A stretch of 64,000 nucleotides of DNA from Nostoc linckia NIES-25 (GCF_002368035.1 NZ_AP018222.1:3585034-3649033); one strand, 5' to 3'. Counted from the first letter of the stretch, positions 7,824 to 17,609 are shown. Notes: generated from the sequence alone by a model not told the origin. Program-made: numbers and translations.

Positions 7824-9374
7824 GCCGCGTTCCTCATGCTCCTTGCAGAATCAATTACTCAAGATGTGTTTAATGCTCTTTAAAACGAGCTTGTTGACAA
7901 CCGAAAATAAACTTTTTGGCAGATTTACCAGAGATATTTTCGGCACTTTTGCACCTCTTTTAGAGGGCTTTTTACTTTAGTTTAAGTCACTAATAAAAGG
8001 TGACTTGCTCAATGAAAGTAAATGTCATATGTGTTGCTATGACACATATTTTTTAAGTGACTGGTCTTAAAAAAAGACTCACCTTTACCAAAAACTTGCC
8101 ACTCGATACAAACTAATTCAGACTTTTGGCAGATTTTCGTATAAAGACTCTTCCGATTGTAGCCTGTTTCACAGAAATTGCACTCTATTTTGTGTATCGA
8201 TCGTGAATTTATTAAACAAGTGTTAGCCACTTTTACCAAAAAGACATTAAACACGGGAATTACACCCTTAAATATTTTCTAGACTTTTCAGAATTGCAGT
8301 GGTTCTTTGATTACGTTTAAAAGTTAAGTACACTTTGTTTTGCTCAATTCATGTATTTTACACAACGTTAATTACTGAGAAAGAGTGCATTGTTATGTTA
8401 ACTCAGGCGAAAAGTCTTAACCTACCTATTTTACATTTCCTTCATAAATCATTAAGTCCTTGGATCGAAGTGGATTTTTCCTATGAGTAAATACAACAAC
8501 AGTGGTGGTATTTGCCTGAAACCAGTTAACCTTCTGTCCGAGCATTACCTTAACTAAGGAGTTGAGGTTGTTGCAGAATCGACCTGATAGCAGATCGCTT
8601 TAGGTTTAACTAATTTGGTCTTATTCACACGTTAGCGCACTGTGGCGATTTCAGCCCTATGAAACTTGACAAACTTTTCTTATTGTATACAACGATATTT
8701 TAATCAATTCAAAAATGATTTGCCCTGAAAGATCGTTGATATAAGTTTACCTAAGGCACAAATACATTGAATACATGCGATGCAATAGCTATTTCCAAGG
8801 TGGTATATGAAGATATTAACAAGTTTTCAGCAAGATGATGTTTGTTTCCACTAGGCATTGCGTTGAGCAAAAAAACTCAAAGATTTGCCTGATGACTTGC
8901 TTGAAAAGCTTTTTAAGTAAAGTATTTGTGCTCTTAATTACTTTTGATTCAGTAAAATCTTGTCATTTTGTCATTTGATTATGAGAAATCCTCAAGATAC
9001 TTATTAACTGTTGTTGATAGATGATATTTAGTTATGTTATCCAAGCATAACAAATGTGTTTCTCGCTGGTGGGCAAAATTAATCAGCGAGTCAGGGCAAA
9101 AGGCATTAGTTAAGTGAATTCCAACAATATTGGTATGGTTACTGATACTTTAACATTGATTTTTTTAAATCTTTACATTAACTCAAATTATATGATGAGT
9201 TGCTAGCTGAAAAATTGATATTTTTTTGTAGTATATGTATTAATGAATTATAGTTTTGCTAGTTTGAATTTATTAGCTGCCAAACCCTTAAGACAAGAGG
9301 TTTTTCTTTTTCCCCTTGTCCTAATGAAAGCTTAAGTGGCGTTTGAGCAATGTAGATGTATTAGCTTTCTTGAA
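7824..9374. other. Long gene-free region between sigA and the fasciclin gene
   Basis: 1.55 kb, A+T-rich, with no frame on either strand that looks like a protein. The part next to sigA (7824-8300) should carry its promoters and 5' leader. No tRNA fold or known riboswitch is apparent by eye. There are C/T-free A+T blocks and no copy of the dispersed hairpin repeats, unlike most other gaps here. A non-coding RNA cannot be excluded. Confidence 0.5.
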
Positions 9375-10013
9375 CTAATGTGGTGTTGGCGTGGTATTTA
9401 GGGTTGTCGGAAAATTGGGTGGCAAAATTACTTGGTCAATGATGTGAACGATGCCATTGCTGGCTGGGATATCGGGTTGAGTCACTTTAGCGTTGTTGAC
9501 GGTTATAGTTTTGGTACTGGGATCGACTGTGATTTTAACGGGAGTACCCTCCACAGTTTTTACTTGTCCAGATGTCAACTCTTGAGAGGTAATTCGGCCG
9601 GGTATAACGTGGTAAGCCAAAAGCCTGATTAATTGTTGCTTGTTAGCTGGCTGCAAAAGTTTATCTAAAGTAGCTTTAGGTAAAGCAGAGAAAGCAGCGT
9701 CAGTAGGTGCAAAAACTGTGTAAGGCCCTGGCGTAGTCAATTGTTCATTTAGGCCAGCGGCTCCTACCGCTTTTATGAGAGTTTGAAATTGTCCCTGCGC
9801 TGCTGCTGACTTTGCCAGTTCTGCTAAATTTTGGCTGGGAGCAGGAGTTTGCGTGACGGGAGGAGGAGTTGTTATGGGGGTTTGAGTAACTGGAGGGATA
9901 GTTGTTGTGGGAGTTTGAGTGACAGGCTCAGCACAAGCAGACAGAGCAACCAAGCTACTTATACCAACAATATTAAAAAATATTTTTTTTACTATGCTTT
10001 TACTCGCTTTCAT
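9375..10013 (-). CDS. Fasciclin (FAS1) domain lipoprotein
   Basis: 212 residues. The N-terminus is a lipoprotein signal peptide with lipobox LSAC and lipidation residue Cys27. Residues about 30-62 are a low-complexity linker of VTQTP/TTIPP units repeated three times. From about residue 64 there is one FAS1 domain with its two hallmark motifs: YTVFAPTDAAFSALP, and the H2-like segment ending NGIVHIIDQVILP. FAS1 proteins mediate adhesion or surface assembly, here presumably anchored in a membrane facing the periplasm. It is transcribed alone; the T/P linker DNA is repetitive and could vary in length. Confidence 0.93.
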   Translation of the reverse strand: MKASKSIVKKIFFNIVGISSLVALSACAEPVTQTPTTTIPPVTQTPITTPPPVTQTPAPSQNLAELAKSAAAQGQFQTLIKAVGAAGLNEQLTTPGPYTVFAPTDAAFSALPKATLDKLLQPANKQQLIRLLAYHVIPGRITSQELTSGQVKTVEGTPVKITVDPSTKTITVNNAKVTQPDIPASNGIVHIIDQVILPPNFPTTLNTTPTPH

Positions 10014-10445
10014 AATTTTGTCTAAAATCCAGTTGAATAGATAATTATTGACAATAATTAATGAATTGATGGACTATAGTCACTTATCTAACGGTATAGT
10101 TTGTAGTTACAAAAAATATCAAGGGAAGATATTGAGTAATTTTTTAGTTTGCCATCAGCCAAAAGAGGTAAGTAGAAGGCAGGAGGCAGCACTTCTCTAC
10201 GAGACGAGACGCTCTTGCTAGCTTGCTCGTATTATAGGGGTACGGCTGCGCTCAGGCTAAACTCAGTGACCGGGTAGGAGGGAAAAGTTAGTTGTTATCA
10301 GGATTTTAAACTTTTGTATTTTACAATCCTAAGTAGAAACACTAAATTAAACTAAAAAAGAGGTTGCTGGGTTTCGACTCCGCTCAACCCTCGTCTTCTC
10401 AAGGAGCGAGCATTGAGGGAAGTCGAAATGCGTCTTCTAAATAAT

Positions 10446-10578
10446 AGGACTTACGCAAAAATCGCTGAAAAGCCTAATTTATCGAACCGCCAAGACGCCA
10501 AGAACGCCTTTCCTGCGGAACGCTTCGCGAACGCGCAGCGTCTCGTAGAGAAGAATTCATAGAGTATGCGTAAGTCCT
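10446..10578. repeat. MITE-like element, family 1, variant interior
   Basis: 133 bases bounded by perfect 12-base inverted repeats AGGACTTACGCA and TGCGTAAGTCCT. The interior differs from the other copies and includes a G+C-rich palindromic patch (GCGGAACGCTTCGCGAACGC) near 10516-10545. Shared ends with different interiors are typical of non-autonomous elements. Confidence 0.7.
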
Positions 10579-10701
10579 AAATAATTGTGTCCACCTACTT
10601 ATATAAACTGTATTCTTTTAAAACCCTGGTGTTTCTTAAATTTTGCCTGGGGTAAATCCTAAGACGATCGCTTGGATGAAGATGGAGATTATAGTAGTAA
10701 T

Positions 10702-10743
10702 CAAAAAATAATGGGTAATAGATTTTTTATCCATTACCCATTA
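10702..10743 (-). terminator. Rho-independent terminator of gyrB
   Basis: The 11-base stem TAATGGGTAAT (10709-10719) pairs with ATTACCCATTA (10733-10743). Read on the minus strand it is followed by a T-run (10702-10708). It lies 40 bases beyond the gyrB stop. Confidence 0.85.
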
Positions 10744-10783
10744 CTAGCGTCACAAATTATCAGAGTCGTGAGAAAAAATTGAA

Positions 10784-12721
10784 TTAAATATCTAGATCGG
10801 TGAAGTTGAGTTTAGAACCATAGGTTTCAATAAATTCTCTTCGAGGTGCGACACGATCGCCCATTAAAATAGTGAAAATGCGATCTGCTTCGGCAGCATC
10901 TTCGATTTCGACTTGTTTGAGTTTGCGAGTTTCTGGGTTCATTGTGGTATCCCAGAGTTGTTGTGGCATCATTTCACCCAAACCTTTGAAGCGTTGGATG
11001 GTGTAGTTGGCGTTGGCTGGGAATTTGGCGATTACTTGGTCTTTTTCGCGATCGCTATAGCAATATTCATGATTGCGCCCGCGTTCTACCTTATATAATG
11101 GCGGACAAGCAATATAAATAAAGCCTTGTTCGATGAGCGATCGCTGATAGCGATAGAAGAAAGTTAACAACAAAGTGCGGATGTGCGCTCCGTCTACGTC
11201 AGCGTCAGTCATAATCACTATGCGGTGATAGCGCAGTTGGGAGGAGTCGAATTCTTCGCCTTTGACACCTAAACCGAGTGCTGTAATTAACGCTTGAACT
11301 TCGTTATTTTTATAAATTTTGGCGTCGTCGGTTTTTTCAATGTTGAGAATTTTACCACGTAGAGGCAAGATAGCTTGAGTGCGGCGATCGCGTCCTTGTT
11401 TGGCACTTCCACCGGCTGAGTCGCCTTCCACGATGAAAATTTCTGATTCGCTGGGATCGCGAGAACTACAATCTGCCAATTTACCGGGTAATGGCGAAGA
11501 TTCGAGTACAGATTTGCGTCTGACTAATTCTCGTGCGTGACGTGCGGCTTCAGCAGCTTTGAAAGCTTGGATGGCTTTATCTAAAATCGCATCAGCAATA
11601 CTGGGGTGAAATTCTAGGTACTCGGTGAGGACTTCTCCCACCAAAGAATCGACAATTCCCCGGACTTCGGTGTTACCGAGTTTGGTTTTTGTTTGTCCTT
11701 CAAATTCTGGGTCGGGGACTTTTACAGAAATGACTGCTGTTAAACCTTCGCGGACGTGTTCGCCACTGAGGTTGGGTTCATTTTCTTTAATTTTATTTCG
11801 CTTGCGGGCGATCGCATTTAACGTGCGAGTCAGAACTGCTTTCAACCCTTCTAAGTGCGTACCTCCATCAACCGTGCGAATATTGTTAGCAAAGCCTAAC
11901 ACGTTATCCGTATAAGCATCAGTACACCACTGTAAAGAAACTTCCACTTGAACGTTGTTACGTTCGCCTTGGACATAGATAATTTCTTCATGGAGTGGCT
12001 GTTTTTCACGGTTCATGTAAGCGATATACTCTTTAATCCCACCCTTGTATTCGTAGGATTCTACTTTGGGTGTATCGCTTTTGAGTAATTCTAAGCGGTG
12101 GTCAGTAAAGGTAATTTTGACACCAGCATTTAGATAAGCTAATTCCCGTAGGCGACCTGATAAAGTAATGTAATCAAACTCAATACCAGTGGTAAAAATT
12201 TGGCTATCTGGCTTGAAGGTGACAGAAGTTCCTGTTCTAGCTTCTTTATAAGGCTTGACTTGCAAATCGGTAACTGGCACACCTCGTTCATAACGTTGAA
12301 TATGAACCTTTTTATCTCGCCAAACTGTAACTTCTACAATCTCAGATAAGGCGTTAACTACAGAAATACCAACTCCGTGCAGTCCTCCAGAAACTTTGTA
12401 ACCACCGCCGCCAAACTTACCTCCGGCGTGCAGTACCGTCATCACGGTTTCCAAAGCCGATTTTCCGGTTCGCGAGTGAGTATCTGTGGGAATACCACGA
12501 CCATCATCTGTTACAGTTACAGAACCATCAGCGTTGATATCCACTTCTATATGGGTGCAGTAACCCGCCAAAGCCTCATCAATTGAATTGTCCACCACCT
12601 CGTAAACTAAATGGTGGAGTCCTCGCGGCCCTGTAGTACCGATGTACATTCCTGGTCGTTTGCGGACGGCTTCCAGACCTTCCAGAACTTGAATCTGATC
12701 GGCACTGTAACTGCTCGTCAT
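10784..12721 (-). CDS. gyrB: DNA gyrase subunit B
   Basis: 645 residues, the usual cyanobacterial length. The N-terminal GHKL ATPase domain shows EVVDNSIDEALAGY (Mg/ATP Asn), DDGRGIP and the lid motif GGLHGVGISVVNALS. The transducer follows, then the TOPRIM domain with EGDSAGGSAKQGRDR and the DADVDGAHI metal site. The C-terminus has YTIQRFKGLGEMMPQQLW, which contacts the A subunit. With a GyrA partner it makes the enzyme that introduces negative supercoils using ATP. It is a single gene with its own terminator. Either A-type subunit of this organism could be its partner. Confidence 0.97.
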   Translation of the reverse strand: MTSSYSADQIQVLEGLEAVRKRPGMYIGTTGPRGLHHLVYEVVDNSIDEALAGYCTHIEVDINADGSVTVTDDGRGIPTDTHSRTGKSALETVMTVLHAGGKFGGGGYKVSGGLHGVGISVVNALSEIVEVTVWRDKKVHIQRYERGVPVTDLQVKPYKEARTGTSVTFKPDSQIFTTGIEFDYITLSGRLRELAYLNAGVKITFTDHRLELLKSDTPKVESYEYKGGIKEYIAYMNREKQPLHEEIIYVQGERNNVQVEVSLQWCTDAYTDNVLGFANNIRTVDGGTHLEGLKAVLTRTLNAIARKRNKIKENEPNLSGEHVREGLTAVISVKVPDPEFEGQTKTKLGNTEVRGIVDSLVGEVLTEYLEFHPSIADAILDKAIQAFKAAEAARHARELVRRKSVLESSPLPGKLADCSSRDPSESEIFIVEGDSAGGSAKQGRDRRTQAILPLRGKILNIEKTDDAKIYKNNEVQALITALGLGVKGEEFDSSQLRYHRIVIMTDADVDGAHIRTLLLTFFYRYQRSLIEQGFIYIACPPLYKVERGRNHEYCYSDREKDQVIAKFPANANYTIQRFKGLGEMMPQQLWDTTMNPETRKLKQVEIEDAAEADRIFTILMGDRVAPRREFIETYGSKLNFTDLDI

Positions 12722-12987
12722 GTAAATTCTCCTGATGCGTGGGGTTTAACTCGCCGAAAGGCAAATAAAAGTAAAAACACTCCAAAATTGTAACACAAAA
12801 GCCTTGCTGGCGTCTCTAGGGCATTTTCAAGAGAAGTTTATACAGGGGTTCCAGTCCCGTTGGGAGGCAGAGGGGCAGGGGAGGCAGGGGAAAAGGTTAA
12901 AGGGTAAAGGGATAAATCTAACTTTTCCCCCTTTTCCCATGCCCAATGCCTAATGACTAATGACTAATGACTAATGACTAATGACTA
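12722..12987. repeat. Repeat-filled gap between gyrB and miaA
   Basis: After a short leader for gyrB, bases about 12865-12945 are a copy of the purine/pyrimidine hairpin repeat. A heptamer array (next entry) fills the rest. The two genes are divergent, so both promoters must be in or beside these repeats. Confidence 0.65.
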
Positions 12988-12992
12988 ATGAC
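12951..12992. repeat. Heptamer tandem repeat, 6 x TAATGAC, containing the miaA start
   Basis: Six perfect TAATGAC units. Each contains an ATG, at 12953, 12960, 12967, 12974, 12981 and 12988. The last ATG is the miaA start codon, so the gene begins inside the array. Seven is not a multiple of three, so successive ATGs fall in different frames. Confidence 0.9.
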
Positions 12993-13896
12993 AAGATTAA
13001 TTGTAATTTGTGGGGCGACGGCAACAGGTAAGTCAGGGTTGGCTTTGGCTTTGGCAATGCGGTTGGGTTCTGTAATTCTCAGTGCTGACTCTCGCCAAGT
13101 TTATCGGGAGTTTGATATTGGTACGGCAAAACCAAGTCTGGCTGAACAAAAATTAGTACCGCACTATTTAATAGATATCTGCGACCCAACAGACACGATG
13201 ACAGTAGCAGACTATCAGCAAAAAGCGCAAGCCTTAATCAATTCTCTTCCATCTTCCTCACCACTCTTGATGGTTGGGGGTACTGGTTTATACATACGTT
13301 CCATTGTCCAAGGCATGAAAATTCCTCGTGTGGCACCGCAAAATGAATTGCGATCGCAACTTGAATCTCTAGGACAAAATCAGCTTTATGCAATGTTACA
13401 ACAAGTCGATCCTGTTGCTGCACAAAAAATTCACGCTAATGATTCAGTACGAACTTTACGAGCATTAGAAGTATATTATGTTACTGGATATCCAATTTCA
13501 GAACTGCAAGGAGAAAATCCACCGAATTACCCGATTTTACAAATTGGGTTGGATTGTGATGTTGAAAAATTAGAGGCTCGTATTCAACAGCGTACTGAAC
13601 AAATGATAGCCAATGGTTTGGTTGCTGAAGTGGAATCTCTTTGTCAAAAATATGGCGCTGATTTGTCATTATTGAATACTTTAGGCTATCAAGAGATCAA
13701 GCAATATTTAGCTGGGGATATTTCCCTAGATGAAGCGAAAGAATTAACTGTTTTGCATACAAGACAATTTGCCAAGCGACAACGTACTTGGTTTAAAGCA
13801 TATCCACAAATTGAGTGGTTTGATGCGGACGATCCTAATTTATTAGAAAAGGTCTGGCAGCGAATAAATGAGTTTATCAGTTGTAGAAATTCGTGA
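12988..13896 (+). CDS. miaA: tRNA dimethylallyltransferase
   Basis: 302 residues. Transfers a dimethylallyl group to A37 of tRNAs that read UNN codons. The P-loop is GATATGKS (residues 9-16). Next come the conserved SADSRQVYREFDIGTAKPS block and LMVGGTGLYIRSI for the prenyl and tRNA sites. The C-terminal RQFAKRQRTWFK motif is typical of the family. The start is the last ATG of a heptamer array; the protein aligns with the family from its first residues, so no upstream extension is needed. No Shine-Dalgarno sequence is visible because the array occupies that position. It is divergent from gyrB and not in an operon. Confidence 0.95.
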   Translation: MTRLIVICGATATGKSGLALALAMRLGSVILSADSRQVYREFDIGTAKPSLAEQKLVPHYLIDICDPTDTMTVADYQQKAQALINSLPSSSPLLMVGGTGLYIRSIVQGMKIPRVAPQNELRSQLESLGQNQLYAMLQQVDPVAAQKIHANDSVRTLRALEVYYVTGYPISELQGENPPNYPILQIGLDCDVEKLEARIQQRTEQMIANGLVAEVESLCQKYGADLSLLNTLGYQEIKQYLAGDISLDEAKELTVLHTRQFAKRQRTWFKAYPQIEWFDADDPNLLEKVWQRINEFISCRNS

Positions 13897-13966
13897 GATT
13901 TTTTTGCTAGCGCAAAGCCGCAAAGACGGAAAATTTTAGTTTTATTTACGTCTTTACATGAGTGTC

Positions 13967-14671
13967 TTAGATAGTTTCGGGATCGATGCCTATAGACCAT
14001 AGCCTTTCTGCTAGAATTTGTGCGCGTTATTCAGCTTGGGAAGCACGTTGTTCGGCTTGGGAAGCGCGTTCATCTCCAGTTGGTAAAACGGTTCCATCTT
14101 GGTAGCACCAGCGTAACCAAGTATCGTGTCTGCTTTCAAATTCACCTTCCCATAAAGTTACACCTAAATCAACTTGTTCGACCCAAATTTATTGACTTTC
14201 AAAGTAACGTCTTCCCCTAAGTTCATAAACGTGCAGTACTTTTTCTCCTAATTGCTGATTTGGATCGTAAACAATGTAGTAACTAGCCCGCATATGTTCA
14301 TAAATTTGCAGCTTTTTGCCCAGTTCATCACCTTCTTTGTTAGATACAATTTCGAGGACAACTTCTGGAGGTTTACCAAAACGCCAAACCATATAACAAC
14401 GATTTTGTTTTTCCCAGCAATTTTCAGGCACTTGCACATCCAAGCTGAGAAAGACATCAGGTACAATGGCTGGCTGAAGGTCTGTGTAGTAAATGCCCAG
14501 ATTAGCTTCAGCGAAAAAAGTCTGGTTTTGTAGAGAACTATAAAGAGAACTCACTAAAATGCGCTTGTATTTAGCTGTGGGAAAGTTATCTAAAGTGTCA
14601 TTTTCGGTTACTAGCAGGTTGGCATCTGGTACATAGAAATCATCATCATTGATTAGAAGTTGCTCAACCAT
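13967..14671 (-). pseudogene. Uma2-family endonuclease gene with two in-frame stops
   Basis: The open part (from ATG 14671; a GTG lies at 14683) encodes about 160 residues of a Uma2/DUF820 PD-(D/E)XK-like protein, with the characteristic AIVPDVFLSLD and VVLEIVSNKEGDE segments. It halts at TAA 14189-14191. The same frame continues as the normal C-terminus: WVEQVDLGVTLWEGEF, RHDTWLRWCYQDGTVLP, then A/E/Q-rich coiled coil. A second TAA at 14027-14029 follows, and a natural end is at 13967-13969. Both internal stops sit where CAA (Gln) would be plausible. Without the tail the protein may still fold, but I treat it as decaying. Confidence 0.8.
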
Positions 14672-14778
14672 GACTTCATCCACTATTTAAGAGCGTTATT
14701 TATAGATTAATTGATTTGGGATGAAAGGGTGCATTGACCCAATATTTTATAGTGAAAATTTGTGAGGATTAGTCATCA

Positions 14779-15363
14779 ATGGAATGTTTTTTAGAACTTA
14801 TCAAGCTTTCTAGGCTATTAAATGATTTCAAAAAACCCTGGTTTGTAGCAGGTGGATGGGCGATAGACCTTTTTGTAGGAGATATAACGAGGTTACATAA
14901 AGATATAGAAATCGCAATATTTAGGAAAGACCAAAACAGTCTACGAGAATATTTATTTGGCTGGGAATTTACTAAGGTTGTGAATGGAAAAATGGAGCAT
15001 TGGAATGAACATGAATGGCTAGAGTTACCGATACATGAAATTCATGCTCATACTCAAAATAGCTTATTCTCAAAACTAGAAATTCTTTTGGATGAGTCTT
15101 CAGAAAGCGAATGGAGATTTCGGAGGAATCTTGATATTGGTCGTCCATTATCAAGAATTCGGTTATGTTCTGAGATTGATATACCGTTCCTGGCTCCAGA
15201 AATTGTACTCTTATACAAAGCCAAAAATCCCAGGGCTAAGGATGAAGATGATTTTCACAGTGTATGCAGGTTACTGGATGAAGAACGTCAAGTTTGGCTC
15301 AAGCAGGCAATAAGGGTGTGTCACCCTGGACACCATTGGCTTACAGAACTTGATGTTAGTTGA
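14779..15363 (+). CDS. Nucleotidyltransferase-fold protein (aminoglycoside adenylyltransferase-like)
   Basis: 194 residues. The N-terminal half has the pattern FVAGGWAIDLFVGDITRLHKDIEIAIFR: a G-W-x-I-D-L helix start followed by two acidic residues (D-x-E) in HKDIEI, as in the AadB/LinB-type minimal nucleotidyltransferases. Later segments (WRFRRNLDIGRPLSRIR, PFLAPEIVLLYKAKNPRAKDEDDF) fit the same family. Relatives adenylylate aminoglycosides, but many chromosomal homologues have unknown substrates, so resistance should not be assumed. It overlaps the longest possible frame of the next gene by four bases and the two may be co-transcribed. Confidence 0.75.
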   Translation: MECFLELIKLSRLLNDFKKPWFVAGGWAIDLFVGDITRLHKDIEIAIFRKDQNSLREYLFGWEFTKVVNGKMEHWNEHEWLELPIHEIHAHTQNSLFSKLEILLDESSESEWRFRRNLDIGRPLSRIRLCSEIDIPFLAPEIVLLYKAKNPRAKDEDDFHSVCRLLDEERQVWLKQAIRVCHPGHHWLTELDVS

Positions 15364-15470
15364 AGATGAGTGCGATCGCTTCTTACTCCTCACGAACTGC
15401 TATTCTTGCAACAATGGTAATTACAGCCATATCAACCAGGCTTAAACATCTACCTTTAACTCTAAAACCT

Positions 15471-16943
15471 ATGCTTACCCAAGATAAAAAACAACGTAAC
15501 TGGAAGCCCATTATCAAAGCATTCGAGGCTGTACTTGGCAAAAATGGTGTGGTGCAACGCCGGGAAGAACTTATTACCTATGAATGCGATGGTTTAACCG
15601 GTTATCGTCAACGTCCGGCTGTGGTGGTGCTACCTAGAACTACAGAACAAGTTGCCGAAGTTGTGAAAATATGCAACCAATACTCTATCCCCTTCATAGC
15701 ACGCGGTTCTGGCACTGGTTTATCTGGCGGTGCTTTGCCGTTGGAAGATTCGGTTTTAATTGTCACTTCATTAATGCGGCAAATCCTTAGCATTGATTTG
15801 GAAAATCAACGGACAGTTGTGCAACCAGGGGTGATTAATAGTTGGGTAACACAAGCGGTTAGCGGTGCTGGTTTTTACTACGCTCCCGATCCTTCAAGTC
15901 AAATTATTTGCTCTATTGGCGGAAATATTGCGGAAAATTCTGGTGGAGTACATTGCCTTAAATATGGCGTCACTACTAACCACGTTTTAGGATTAAAAAT
16001 TGTCACGCCGTTAGGGGAAATTGTTGATTTAGGCGGACAAATTCCAGAAATGCCTGGTTATGATTTAACGGGTGTTTTTGTTGGTTCTGAAGGTACTTTA
16101 GGAATTGCTACAGAAATTACTTTACGAATTCTCAAAAGTGCAGAATCAATTTGTGTATTATTAGCAGATTTTACTAGTATTGAAGCTGCTGGGGCGACTG
16201 TTTCTGACATCATCAGCGCCGGGATTATTCCTGGTGGGATGGAGATGATGGATAACTTTAGTATTAATGCAGTTGAAGATGTGGTAGCAACTAATTGTTA
16301 TCCCCGCGATGCCACTGCGATTTTGCTGATAGAAATTGACGGTTTAGAAGTTGAAGTTGCAGGGAATAAGCAGCGAGTTATAGAAATTTGTCAAAAGAAT
16401 GGTGCGCGTAATGTGACTTCTGCTAGCGACCCAGAAACCCGGTTGAAGCTATGGAAAGGACGTAAAGCTGCTTTTGCTGCTGCTGGGCATTTAAGCCCAG
16501 ATTATTATGTGCAAGATGGTGTAATTCCCCGGACTCAGTTGCCTTATGTGCTGCATGAAATTGAGATGTTAAGTCAACAATATGGTTATCGAGTTGCGAA
16601 TGTATTTCACGCTGGCGATGGCAATCTTCATCCATTAATCCTTTATGATAATTCTGTGCCTGGAGCATTAGAAAAAGTGGAAGAAATGGGAGGAAAAATT
16701 CTCAAACTTTGCGTCCAAGTTGGTGGTAGCATTTCTGGCGAACATGGCATTGGTGAAGAGAAAAAATGCTATATGCCGCAAATGTTTACCCAAGTTGATT
16801 TAGAAACTATGCAATGGATACGGCAAGTTTTTAATCCTCAAGGTTTAGCAAATCCTGAAAAAATATTCCCTACGCCACGAACTTGTGGAGAAGCTGCAAA
16901 TGCATTCCCTATCAAGCAATTTGAAGGCGTGGAAAGATTTTAA
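15471..16943 (+). CDS. glcD: Glycolate oxidase subunit GlcD (FAD-linked oxidase)
   Basis: 490 residues from ATG 15471. A TTG start at 15360 would add 37 residues of poor quality overlapping the upstream gene, so I prefer the ATG. The PCMH-type FAD-binding domain is clear: PAVVVLPRTTEQVAEVVKIC, RGSGTGLSGGALP, the NIAENSGGVHCLKYG loop and FVGSEGTLGIATEITL. The C-terminal cap contains VFHAGDGNLHPLILYD and ISGEHGIGEEK, as in GlcD and D-lactate dehydrogenases. It oxidises glycolate to glyoxylate in photorespiration, probably at the membrane. glcE and glcF are not adjacent, so a related D-2-hydroxyacid dehydrogenase cannot be ruled out. A long palindrome follows. Confidence 0.92.
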   Translation: MLTQDKKQRNWKPIIKAFEAVLGKNGVVQRREELITYECDGLTGYRQRPAVVVLPRTTEQVAEVVKICNQYSIPFIARGSGTGLSGGALPLEDSVLIVTSLMRQILSIDLENQRTVVQPGVINSWVTQAVSGAGFYYAPDPSSQIICSIGGNIAENSGGVHCLKYGVTTNHVLGLKIVTPLGEIVDLGGQIPEMPGYDLTGVFVGSEGTLGIATEITLRILKSAESICVLLADFTSIEAAGATVSDIISAGIIPGGMEMMDNFSINAVEDVVATNCYPRDATAILLIEIDGLEVEVAGNKQRVIEICQKNGARNVTSASDPETRLKLWKGRKAAFAAAGHLSPDYYVQDGVIPRTQLPYVLHEIEMLSQQYGYRVANVFHAGDGNLHPLILYDNSVPGALEKVEEMGGKILKLCVQVGGSISGEHGIGEEKKCYMPQMFTQVDLETMQWIRQVFNPQGLANPEKIFPTPRTCGEAANAFPIKQFEGVERF

Positions 16944-17009
16944 GAAACAGTGATGGGCGAGATAAAGAGTTTATAAAGCTCAGGGTTTTTACTGAATGTA
17001 AAAAGTCAT

Positions 17010-17059
17010 ATAAAACAAAATCGTTGGATGGCGATCGCCATCCAACGATTTTGTTTTAT
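17010..17059. terminator. 50-base perfect palindrome after glcD
   Basis: Bases 17010-17059 are one perfect inverted repeat without a loop. It is centred exactly on a HIP1 octamer GCGATCGC (17031-17038), with arms running out to AAAACAAAATCGTTGG and its complement. The T-rich right edge (TTTTGTTTTATT) makes it a plausible terminator for glcD, 70 bases downstream. Confidence 0.7.
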
Positions 17060-17609
17060 TAAGGTATCAAAAAAACATACAAAAAGATTGTATTTTCCCG
17101 GATGCACGAGCAGGATTATACGCAATACTGCTCGGTTAAGCATTTTTAACTCGGAATTGGGTTTTGGGAAAAGGTTAAAGGGTAAAGGTTAAAGGTTTTT
17201 TCTTTCCCCTTTCCCCTTCCCCTTTTCCCCTTAACCGACAAGTATTGGGATTATACGTAAGTAATTTGGCATAGTTAATTTCTTACACAACATCATTGTG
17301 AACGAAACGATGCGATAGCCAAGCTTTTTCATTAAAGCTCGGTAAAGCTTCTATGCGTAATGAAAATTTTTTGAGTTATAAACTATACAAGACAAAAAGA
17401 TAGCAGGATGCGTCTGAGAAAGCTAGTCAGCTATGGCATTTTTGTGCTAGCGATCGCAAAATTGACTCCTTTTTTTGTAGTAAGTTTAACTATACCTAAT
17501 TGCAGCTTTTAGGGAATTTAATCATCATTTATTCACATATTCCGGAGAATTAGAATTTAATTTCGTAGTTATATATAATATTGCGATCGCACTTCGATAA
17601 CGCTGACAA
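17060..17609. other. Intergenic region upstream of the glycosidase-like gene
   Basis: Contains a short copy of the purine/pyrimidine hairpin repeat at about 17165-17235. The rest is A+T-rich with several HIP1-like sites. No gene is supported. Confidence 0.5.

Larger units (their letters stand above)
10014..10783. other. Intergenic region with repeats
   Basis: Holds A+T-rich sequence next to the fasciclin start, a short G+C-rich mosaic around 10190-10260 of the type scattered through Nostoc genomes (CTCTACGAGACGAGACGCTC), a family-1 MITE-like element and the gyrB terminator. No gene is supported. Confidence 0.55.

Noticed and set aside
8009..8254. Minus-strand frame of 81 codons upstream of sigA
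   Set aside because: Composition is random-like (many Cys, His, Asn), there is no family resemblance and no ribosome site.
6599..12992. Heptamer arrays considered as CRISPR
   Set aside because: Units are seven bases with no spacers and no cas genes anywhere in the window.
14779..15363. Calling this an aminoglycoside resistance gene
   Set aside because: Only the fold-level motifs match. Chromosomal homologues often have other substrates.
15360..15470. TTG-started extension of GlcD by 37 residues
   Set aside because: It overlaps the preceding gene, is not typical of GlcD N-termini, and an ATG at 15471 fits the family.
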